The notes under the pieces: generated by a model
The model's database searches: none
Told to the model about the DNA's origin: nothing
What the model saw: only the letters and a program-made list of their open reading frames with translations
Shown: positions 57,765-64,000 of the stretch, piece after piece
Layout of the letters: each line of letters opens with the position of its first letter
How positions within the stretch are numbered: position 1 is the stretch's first letter
Translations under genes and position numbers: made by a program
From: Streptococcus pneumoniae
GTDB taxonomy: Bacteria; Bacillota; Bacilli; Lactobacillales; Streptococcaceae
Direction of reading: 5' to 3'
DNA length: 64,000 bases
Assembly: GCF_001113365.1 (NCBI RefSeq)
Contig: NZ_CKYA01000001.1
Coordinates: 69,501-133,500 of the forward strand

Positions 57765-58658
57765 ATGCTAGAAGTAAGAAGTCTAGAGAAAAGTTTTGGA
57801 TCCAAGCAAGTTTTGTTTGGTATTGACTTTCAAGCGCGACCAGGTCGTATTTTGGGACTAGTCGGAAAAAATGGTGCTGGGAAGACAACGATTTTCCACA
57901 GTATTTTGAAGTTTTTAGAATATCAAGGAGAAATCAGTCTGGATGGTCAGGATATTCGTCAGGAGACCTATGCTCGGATTGGTTATCTGCCTGAAGAACG
58001 CAGTCTCATGCCTAAATTGACAGTTCTTGAACAAGTTCGCTACTTGGCGACTCTAAAAGGTATGGATGCCAAGGAGGTCAAGGAAAAACTCCCTCAATGG
58101 ATGAAGAGGTTGGAAGTGAAAGGGAAGCTGACTGATAAAATCAAGAGCCTGTCAAAAGGAAATCAGCAGAAGATTCAGCTCATCATTACTCTGATTCATG
58201 AACCAGACTTGATTATCTTGGATGAGCCTTTCAGTGGATTGGACCCAGTCAATACAGAATTGCTCAAACAAGTCATTTTTCAGGAAAAAGAACGTGGGGC
58301 AACCATTATCTTTTCTGACCATGTCATGACTAACGTCGAGGAGCTTTGTGACGATATTCTCATGATCCGAGATGGTCGTGTGGTCTTGCATGGACCCGTT
58401 CAGGATGTTCGCAATCAATACGGGAAAACACGTCTCTTTGTTTCAAGTGAACGAAGCAAGGAAGAATTGGAAAAACTTCCTCATGTCAAACAGGTGAGCT
58501 TGACCAAGCAAGGCAGTTGGAAATTGATTTTGGAGGATGAGAGCGCTGGAAGGGAACTTTTCCCAATCTTGACTCAGGGGCAGTATATCGCAACCTTTGA
58601 TCAACAAGCGCCAACAATCGATGAAATCTTTAAACTAGAATCAGGGGTGGAAGTATGA
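57765..58658 (+). CDS. ABC transporter ATP-binding protein (NatA-like)
   Basis: 297 residues. Walker A GLVGKNGAGKTTI near residue 32-44, signature LSKGNQQKIQ near 133, Walker B LIILDEPFSGLDP near 153, and H-loop FSDHVMTNVEEL near 188. The C-terminal extension is typical of the ABC-2 (NatA/YhaQ) class. GGAGG precedes ATG 57765. Overlaps the permease by four bases. Export of Na+ or a drug is suggested by relatives, not shown. Confidence 0.9.
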   Translation: MLEVRSLEKSFGSKQVLFGIDFQARPGRILGLVGKNGAGKTTIFHSILKFLEYQGEISLDGQDIRQETYARIGYLPEERSLMPKLTVLEQVRYLATLKGMDAKEVKEKLPQWMKRLEVKGKLTDKIKSLSKGNQQKIQLIITLIHEPDLIILDEPFSGLDPVNTELLKQVIFQEKERGATIIFSDHVMTNVEELCDDILMIRDGRVVLHGPVQDVRNQYGKTRLFVSSERSKEELEKLPHVKQVSLTKQGSWKLILEDESAGRELFPILTQGQYIATFDQQAPTIDEIFKLESGVEV

Positions 58659-59854
58659 GAAATATGTGGGTTGTAATCAAGGAAACCTATCTTCGACATG
58701 TCAAATCGTGGAGTTTCTTCTTTATGGTGATTTCACCGTTCCTCTTTTTAGGAATCTCTGTAGGAATTGCCTATCTCCAAGGCTCTTCAATGGCTAAAAA
58801 TGATAAAGTGGCAGTAGTGACAACAGTACCGTCTGTAGCAGAAGGGCTGAAGAATGTAAATGGTGTTAACTTTGACTATAAAGACGAAGCAAGTGCCAAA
58901 GAAGCGATTAAAGATGAAAAATTAAAAGGCTATCTGACTATTGATCAAGAAGATAGTGTTCTAAAGGCAGTTTATCATGGCGAAACATCGCTTGAAAATG
59001 GAATTAAATTTGCAGTTACAGGTACACTCAATGAACTGCAAAATCAGCTTAATCGTTCAACGGCCTCCTTGTCTCAAGAGCAGGAAAAACGCTTAGCGCA
59101 GACAGTTCAATTCACAGAAAAGATTGATGAAGCCAAGGAAAATAAAAAGTTTATTCAAACAATTACAGCAGGCGCCTTAGGATTCTTTCTTTATATGATT
59201 CTGATTACCTATGCGGGTGTGACGGCTCAGGAAGTTGCCAGTGAAAAAGGCACCAAAATTATGGAAGTCGTCTTTTCTAGCATAAGGGCTAGTCACTATT
59301 TCTATGCGCGGATGATGGCTCTATTTCTAGTGATTTTAACGCATATTGGGATTTATGTTGTAGGTGGTCTCGCTGCCATTCTGTTCTTTAAAGATTTGCC
59401 ATTCTTGGCTCAGTCTGGTGTTTTAGATCACTTGGGAGATGCTATCTCACTGAATACCTTGCTCTTTATTTTGGTTAGTCTTTTCATGTATGTAGTCTTG
59501 GCAGCCTTCCTAGGATCTATGGTTTCTCGTCCGGAGGACGCAGGAAAAGCCTTGTCGCCTTTGATGATTTTGATTATGGGTGGTTTTTTTGGAGTGACAG
59601 CTCTAGGTGCAGCTGGTGACAATCTCATCTTGAAGATTGGTTCTTATATTCCCTTTATTTCGACCTTCTTCATGCCATTTAGAACCATTAATGGCTATGC
59701 AGGGGGAGTAGAAGCATGGATTTCACTTGCTATTACAGTGATTTTTGCGGTGCTAGCAACCGGATTTATCGGACGCATGTATGCTAGTCTAGTCCTTCAA
59801 ACAGATGATTTAGGAATCTGGAAAACCTTTAAACGTGCCTTAGCTTATAAATAG
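58655..59854 (+). CDS. ABC-2 type transporter permease (NatB-like)
   Basis: 399 residues. One N-terminal membrane segment, a large extracytoplasmic loop of about 140 residues, then five to six membrane segments (GALGFFLYMILITYAGVTAQ onwards). EVASEKGTKIMEVVFSS is the conserved loop of the NatB/YhaP type. Partner of the ATPase directly upstream. Confidence 0.9.
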   Translation: MRNMWVVIKETYLRHVKSWSFFFMVISPFLFLGISVGIAYLQGSSMAKNDKVAVVTTVPSVAEGLKNVNGVNFDYKDEASAKEAIKDEKLKGYLTIDQEDSVLKAVYHGETSLENGIKFAVTGTLNELQNQLNRSTASLSQEQEKRLAQTVQFTEKIDEAKENKKFIQTITAGALGFFLYMILITYAGVTAQEVASEKGTKIMEVVFSSIRASHYFYARMMALFLVILTHIGIYVVGGLAAILFFKDLPFLAQSGVLDHLGDAISLNTLLFILVSLFMYVVLAAFLGSMVSRPEDAGKALSPLMILIMGGFFGVTALGAAGDNLILKIGSYIPFISTFFMPFRTINGYAGGVEAWISLAITVIFAVLATGFIGRMYASLVLQTDDLGIWKTFKRALAYK

Positions 59855-59857
59855 AAG

Positions 59858-59881
59858 AGCCTCGCGAAAGCGAGGTTTTTT
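59858..59881 (+). terminator. NatAB-like operon terminator
   Basis: GCCTCG, CGAAAG-type loop, CGAGG, then TTTTTT. Confidence 0.85.
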
Positions 59882-60087
59882 AGAGATAAAAAGAGTGGAA
59901 TCACGAACCTAATTATTCACACATTATGTAAACAGGTTGCTTGAAAACTCAATTGTATAGTGAACTGAATCTGGAATAGGATAATATTGCTTCTAAAACA
60001 TTCTTATAAATTGATTTGAATTCCAAAATCCCATCGTTCCGTTCTTATTTCATTTTGCGATATAGTGAAAGGAAATAAGTCAGCTCA

Positions 60088-60132
60088 CAAAAAATGCATA
60101 CTACCAGGAAACCTGATAGTATGCGTTTTTTG
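60088..60132. terminator. Orphan strong terminator hairpin
   Basis: AAAAAATGCATACTA and TAGTATGCGTTTTTT enclose CAGG/CCTG: about 15 paired bases with an A run left and a T run right, so it can work both ways. No gene lies on either side within 200 bases, so it may mark a lost gene or a small RNA end. Confidence 0.75.
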
Positions 60133-60178
60133 ATTGTGAAGACTTTTCATCCAGCCTCTTTATGTGATAAAGTATCGT

Positions 60179-60308
60179 TAATAGTCAATGAAAATCAGAC
60201 TGGGAAGTTAGCGGAAGGCTCCTCGAAACATAGTTTTGAGGTTGAGGAACTGACCAAGTCAGTAACATATACACACTAAGGACAAGCTGATGTGGTTTGA
60301 AGAGTATA
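60179..60308 (+). repeat. Degenerate BOX element
   Basis: TAATAGTCAATGAAAATCAG resembles boxA; GTTTTGAGGTTGAGGAACTG resembles boxB; GGACAAGCTGATGTGGTTTG and GAAGAGTATAAA resembles boxC with part deleted. Confidence 0.75.
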
Positions 60309-60626
60309 AAAATCTGTTTCGTAAGCATCTAATAATAGGGTGTTTTGATAGTGTAATCATTTGGATAAGCATTGTAGTATAGTGATATGAAATCAACTAA
60401 ACTAAATAAGAAATATAGATTATCAAAACTCTTTTAAAAGATTGCATTAAATCTAAATAACATAGACGTCTTCAGCGTGTGCTGTCTCATCTTATGCGAA
60501 AATCTTATAAGGAGAGTATAGAAAATCTCGATTGTAATCAACTAACTGATTGGAGAAATGTATAAATATGAGAAGTTAGACCCCCATATCACTACCATAA
60601 TGAGATTGCTCGAATTCCTTGCTTTT

Positions 60627-60788
60627 TATACTCAATGAAAATCAAAGAGCAAACTAGAAAACTAGCCGCAGGTTGCTCAAAGCACTGCTTTGAGGTTGTG
60701 GATAGAACTGACGAAGTCAGCTCAAAATACTGTTTTGAGGTTGCAGATGGAAGTTGACGCGGTTTGAAGAGATTTTCGAAGAGTATTA
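60627..60788 (+). repeat. BOX element (A-B-C type)
   Basis: boxA from TATACTCAATGAAAATCAAA, then one full boxB (ACTGCTTTGAGGTTGTGGAT, ACTGACGAAGTCAG), a partial second boxB (ACTGTTTTGAGGTTGCAGAT), then boxC (GACGCGGTTTGAAGAGATTT, GAAGAGTATTA). Its last TTA is the stop codon of lrgB on the other strand. Confidence 0.92.
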
Positions 60789-61481
60789 ACTCAATATCAA
60801 ACTAGCTACGATGGGGCTGACAAAGACATAGAGAATACCAGTGACACCGATAGCCAACCCCCCCATGGCTCCTGCTACAGAGCCATATCGGAAGGCTGTT
60901 CCCGTTCCAACTGCGTGGCCTGTTCCTCCAAGAGAAAGACCAACAGCTACTGGATCGTCAATTTTTAACCACTTCAAAAGGGTTGGGCCGATTACACTAG
61001 TTAAAATCCCAGTCGCCACTACAACCACCAAGGTCACGGTCGTCAGACCTTGCAATTTTTCTGTGATTCCCACTGCCATAGCGGTTGTTACTGACTTGGG
61101 AAAGAGAGAAATGGCTAGGAAAAAGTCCATGCCAAATATTTTTGCCACAAGGGCTGTGAAAGAGGTATTGACAACTACTGCTAACAGACTACCAAAGAGA
61201 ATACTCCGAGCATGGTGCTTCATCAGATGAAAACTCTTATAAAGCGGAATCCCCAAAGCCACGGTCGACGGGACAATCAAGTTGTTCAGATAAACCCCAC
61301 CTTGGTAGTAATCTTGGTAAGAAATACCTGTCACCTTTAGAAAGATGATAATGAAAACAGCTGACAAAAGCAAGGGCGTTGTCAAAGGATGGGGAAAACG
61401 TCTGTAAATCAACATTCCCACTAGATAAGCTAGGATAGATAGGGCAAGCCCGAACAGGGGATTGGAAACAAATTCACTCAT
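60786..61481 (-). CDS. lrgB: LrgB-family murein hydrolase export regulator
   Basis: 231 residues, about seven to eight membrane segments. Family signature: LNNLIVPSTVALGIPLYK near residue 66, SLFPKSVTTAMAVGITE near 130, and GTGHAVGTGTAFRYGS near 185. LrgB works with LrgA in control of cell lysis or pyruvate uptake. The last bases and stop come from the adjacent BOX. Overlaps lrgA by four bases. Confidence 0.9.
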   Translation of the reverse strand: MSEFVSNPLFGLALSILAYLVGMLIYRRFPHPLTTPLLLSAVFIIIFLKVTGISYQDYYQGGVYLNNLIVPSTVALGIPLYKSFHLMKHHARSILFGSLLAVVVNTSFTALVAKIFGMDFFLAISLFPKSVTTAMAVGITEKLQGLTTVTLVVVVATGILTSVIGPTLLKWLKIDDPVAVGLSLGGTGHAVGTGTAFRYGSVAGAMGGLAIGVTGILYVFVSPIVASLILS

Positions 61482-61852
61482 TTGGCATCTCCTTTCTCAT
61501 AATCTCCCTCAAACCGTCGTTTGATAAACTGAACTACCAAGGCAATAAGGATAATATTGATAACAGCTGCAAAAAAGACAATCAAGACAATGGGTAGGAG
61601 ATAGGGAGCAATCACATCAAACTTCTCCATGATTCCCACTGCTGGCGGCAAAAAGAGAATGGTCATATTGGCCAGCAAGAAGTTTCCCACCATGTTGACG
61701 TGCCTGGTCCTTAGCCACTTGAACTGCAGGGCTAGAAAAAGAATAATCAAACCGATAATACTGCCCGGGATGGGCAAATGAAAGAAACTGGAAATTCCCT
61801 CTCCGATTAGAGAAATCACAAAGAGAATCATTAATTGAACATATAATTTCAT
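61478..61852 (-). CDS. lrgA: LrgA/CidA-family holin-like protein
   Basis: 124 residues, four membrane segments. Signature: FHLPIPGSIIGLIILFLALQ near residue 27, and FLANMTILFLPPAVGIME. Start ATG 61852 has GGAG six bases ahead; the GTG at 61864 in frame lacks a site. First gene of lrgAB. Confidence 0.9.
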   Translation of the reverse strand: MKLYVQLMILFVISLIGEGISSFFHLPIPGSIIGLIILFLALQFKWLRTRHVNMVGNFLLANMTILFLPPAVGIMEKFDVIAPYLLPIVLIVFFAAVINIILIALVVQFIKRRFEGDYEKGDAK

Positions 61853-61927
61853 CCTAAACTCCACGAAATAGACTTCTTGAATACCAGTTTACTCTTTTTT
61901 CAGAAAATTTCAAGGAAATGCACAAAG

Positions 61928-62039
61928 GTTAATGAAAATTAAAGAATAAACTAGGAAGTCAGCTGCATGTTGCTCAAAGCAAAGTCTTGGGTTTGTAGGT
62001 CAAACTGACATAGTTTGAAGCGATTTTCGAAGAATATTA
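61928..62039 (+). repeat. Degenerate BOX element
   Basis: GTTAATGAAAATTAAAGAAT resembles boxA, GTTGCTCAAAGCAAAGTCTT the boxB side, and CATAGTTTGAAGCGATTTTC then GAAGAATATTA the boxC end. Its final TTA is the stop codon of the ABC gene on the other strand. Confidence 0.82.
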
Positions 62040-63584
62040 CTTTTCTTTGCTTAAGTGAATGACTTGGTCGTAGTGTTTTAAGTCTTCTTCCGTGTAGTGG
62101 TGAATGACTTCAATGACTGTTTGAGGTAGGGAGAAGAGTAAATCGCTAATTTTTCTGCTATTTTCCGAGTCAAGATTGGCCTTAATTTCATCTGCTAAGA
62201 TGAGTTGGCTATCATGGTAGAGGGCGCGAGCGATTTCAAGGCGTTGCTTCTCGCCACCAGATAGACTATCATTACTGAGTGTTCTATTTTTCAAATGTTC
62301 TAATCCCGTTTTTTTGAGGATATGATTTAAAGTCTCTGGATTTTTATCCAGTCCTAGAAGGATATTGTCTTCCAGAGATAGCGTGTCAAAGCAATGGCTA
62401 TCTTGGAGAATATAGGAACTAATACTTGTGATTTCTTGACGTGACAGGTTCTGACCAGCAAAGCTAATCTGACCACTTGTTGGTGTCTCTTCTCCATGAA
62501 TGATATTGAGCAGGGTTGTTTTACCAGAGCCACTTTCCCCGATAATGGCAATTTTTTCTCCTTGCTTGATGTGCATGGAAATCGGAGACAGGAGGCTATT
62601 CCCATCTTTTTCTAGGGAGATGGTGTTAAGTTGGATAGGGAAAATATTTTCTATGCTTCTAGGCGAGATGAAGTCAGACTGGTTCAAAAGTTTTTGGTAT
62701 TTATTGAGAAGAGTTCGATTCGCTTTTCGGGTGTTGGTAAAGTAAGCCAACTCTTGGAATTGATAGCCGATATTATGGGAAACTAGATAGATGGCCACAA
62801 AACTCGCCGCATCTAAATAATTATAGTAGGTCATAAAGCCACCGATGACGATTGGTGTGACAGAACAAAAGGCATCGATGCTATTGATCAAGAGACTGTT
62901 TAAAGTGCGTTGTTTTTCATAGTTAATTTCGGTATCTAGACTGGTTTGTAATTGCTTTTGATAGCGAGCAAAAAAGTAGTCTTGCCCCTGATAATGGCGA
63001 ATTTGTTGGCTACCACCAATAAAATTTGTCAAGCTTGCTAAGTAGCTATGGTTAACAGTGGACCGCTTTTCAGAAAGTGAATCCAAACGCTTTGATCCGA
63101 TAGCACTGCAGAGGACAGGAAAGGAGTAGAAGAGGATGAAAATCAAGCCCAGGTAAAAATTGGTCCACAGGGCATAGAGAATAGACACAGTGGTAAAACC
63201 CAGAGAAGAAATGATGATGACGGTTGGCTCAATATAGCTTTCTTCTACTTGCTTGACGTCGTTTTCTAGGTCGGACAAAATATCCTTTTCATCAATCTCA
63301 TAACTGTTTAAAAATCGCTTGAAAATAGCACTCTTGATTCCATATTTGAAGTCAGTAATCAAACGAGCGTAGTAATAGCGTTTCCCAGCTAAGCCTAGTA
63401 AGAGGATGAGGTTTCCAAGGATTCCCAAAATCAAAACTTTCCAAAGAAGGCCTAGCTCTTGATTGGTAAAACTGGTAACAATATTCTGAACAAGGGCTGG
63501 TGTGATAATTGCTTCCAGCCAAGTAATCGCAATAGAAAAGAAGTAAAGTACGAGGTGCTTCTTGGTAACAAATCTTCTCAGCAT
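62037..63584 (-). CDS. ABC transporter, fused permease and ATPase
   Basis: 515 residues. Type I exporter: about six membrane segments in residues 1-290, then the ATPase with Walker A GESGSGKTTL near 343, Q-loop ILQDSH, signature LSGGEKQRLE near 443, and H-loop VIHHYTEED. The Walker B is LILADEIKANLDSEN: the catalytic Glu is kept but the usual Pro after it is Ile, and the D-loop reads ANLD. No peptidase domain. Stop formed by a BOX end. Start ATG 63584 with AGGAGG. Likely exports a small peptide or drug; the substrate gene is not visible. Confidence 0.85.
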   Translation of the reverse strand: MLRRFVTKKHLVLYFFSIAITWLEAIITPALVQNIVTSFTNQELGLLWKVLILGILGNLILLLGLAGKRYYYARLITDFKYGIKSAIFKRFLNSYEIDEKDILSDLENDVKQVEESYIEPTVIIISSLGFTTVSILYALWTNFYLGLIFILFYSFPVLCSAIGSKRLDSLSEKRSTVNHSYLASLTNFIGGSQQIRHYQGQDYFFARYQKQLQTSLDTEINYEKQRTLNSLLINSIDAFCSVTPIVIGGFMTYYNYLDAASFVAIYLVSHNIGYQFQELAYFTNTRKANRTLLNKYQKLLNQSDFISPRSIENIFPIQLNTISLEKDGNSLLSPISMHIKQGEKIAIIGESGSGKTTLLNIIHGEETPTSGQISFAGQNLSRQEITSISSYILQDSHCFDTLSLEDNILLGLDKNPETLNHILKKTGLEHLKNRTLSNDSLSGGEKQRLEIARALYHDSQLILADEIKANLDSENSRKISDLLFSLPQTVIEVIHHYTEEDLKHYDQVIHLSKEK

Positions 63585-63687
63585 AAAGAGTTGCCCTCCT
63601 TATCGATATACATGTAATTAGTTTTAAAGTCATTATACTCCTTTTTATTAAATACTTCATATAAAAATGTAAGTCCTGAGAACGAAA

Positions 63688-63718
63688 AAAGTCTAGCGAG
63701 TTATTGTCGCTAGACTTT
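63688..63718. terminator. Bidirectional terminator left of the partial gene
   Basis: AAAGTCTAGCGA pairs with TCGCTAGACTTT. Minus-strand transcripts of the partial gene run into TTTTTTCG beyond it. Confidence 0.87.
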
Positions 63719-63722
63719 AAAA

Positions 63723-64000
63723 CTATTGCAAATTAACCTTGTTTCTCAAGATATAGTAGGTTCCGAGGTAAAAGATAGCTATGAAAATGAGTTCTTCAAC
63801 AATACTTATACCTGCTCCCATATAGAAATGGTCATTAAGTCCTACAAGTGAATTGACATAGAAATTAGAACTAAGATTGAAGAAGACTTCAATAAATCCA
63901 ATGACGATTTTGATACCAATGTAGGCTACAACAGCAAGTGCAGTACGATATTCATTGAAAAGTTGTCCAATGGAAATGGCTAAGTAGATGCAGAGGATAC
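63723..64000 (-). CDS. C-terminal part of a membrane protein (cut by window edge)
   Basis: An open minus-strand frame runs from the right edge to a TAG at 63723-63725. Hydrophobic stretches are ILCIYLAISIGQLF, ALAVVAYIGIKIVIGFIEVF and ISIVEELIFIAIFYLGTYYI, so three membrane segments. The start lies beyond 64000. It could be an ABC-2-like or CAAX-like membrane partner of the ABC gene, but I cannot name it. Confidence 0.7.
   Translation of the reverse strand, partial: ILCIYLAISIGQLFNEYRTALAVVAYIGIKIVIGFIEVFFNLSSNFYVNSLVGLNDHFYMGAGISIVEELIFIAIFYLGTYYILRNKVNLQ

Larger units (their letters stand above)
59882..60626. other. Gene-free stretch with debris
   Basis: About 745 bases without a credible gene. 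It holds an isolated terminator-like hairpin (60088-60132) and a degenerate BOX (60179-60308). From 60310 to 60626 I see only AT-rich sequence with broken frames (for example a short MKSTKLNKKYRLSKLF at about 60387), perhaps remains of a transposase or small gene. Confidence 0.45.

Noticed and set aside
62037..63584. Peptidase-containing bacteriocin transporter
   Set aside because: No C39 peptidase domain precedes the membrane part and the protein is too short (515 residues).

Overview
The window looks like a chromosomal segment of a mitis-group Streptococcus at or very near S. pneumoniae (S. pneumoniae, S. mitis or S. pseudopneumoniae). Reasons: gene content and order (trp operon, cclA, queCDEF, yqeG-yqeH-yhbY-nadD-yqeK-rsfS, gmk-rpoZ-priA-fmt-rsmB-phpP-stkP, mvaS-mvaA, scr genes), several pneumococcal-type BOX elements, a ComX (cin-box) promoter on cclA, and low GC. 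There is no prophage, CRISPR array, rRNA operon or intact insertion sequence.

Layout. 1-6700: a BOX end, a remnant of a second trpB, a T-box leader and the tryptophan operon trpEGDCFBA with tightly overlapping genes. 6657-9540: late-competence prepilin peptidase cclA, a GNAT, tRNA-Lys with an adjacent 6S RNA gene, and rarA. 9640-11200: an accessory pocket with a two-gene cassette of unknown function and the toxin-antitoxin pair hicAB. 11387-17483: DUF3013, an M50-type membrane protease, Nudix and GNAT, then prmA-rsmE-pepF; prmA is preceded by an unusual structured leader. 17489-19325: a terminator-like inverted-repeat element, an HxlR-regulated SnoaL-like gene with two palindromic operators, and a DUF2785 gene. 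19433-25984: acetoin reductase, aquaporin, the preQ1 operon queCDEF under a preQ1-I riboswitch, thioredoxin, a DUF4649 and MarR pair sharing an operator motif, and an ArAE exporter. 26052-37827: SstT, MscS, CorA, the yqeG-to-rsfS ribosome/NAD block, a methyltransferase preceded by two more copies of the structured leader, tmcAL, yefM-yoeB and RNase Y. 37955-50250: gmk-rpoZ-priA-fmt-rsmB-phpP-stkP, a split threonine/serine exporter and the mevalonate genes mvaS-mvaA. 50288-56097: the sucrose regulon scrR-scrB, scrA and scrK. 56140-64000: a membrane protein, repeats, an IS30 remnant, a NatAB-like transporter, BOX-rich debris, lrgAB, an ABC exporter and the tail of a membrane protein cut by the window edge.

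How the parts work together. Housekeeping blocks (Trp, queuosine, translation and ribosome maturation, mevalonate, sucrose) alternate with short accessory spots. Regulation can be read directly in many places: T-box and preQ1 attenuation, the HicB, HxlR, MarR and ScrR palindromes, cre, and ComX boxes. The least explained signals are a three-copy RNA-like leader family (13871-13976, 33332-33437, 33448-33553), two of which abut methyltransferase start codons; a 154-bp, three-hairpin element between yqeH and yhbY; a cin-box-like site and matching terminator repeats around yefM-yoeB; and three BOX elements whose last bases form the stop codon of the neighbouring gene.
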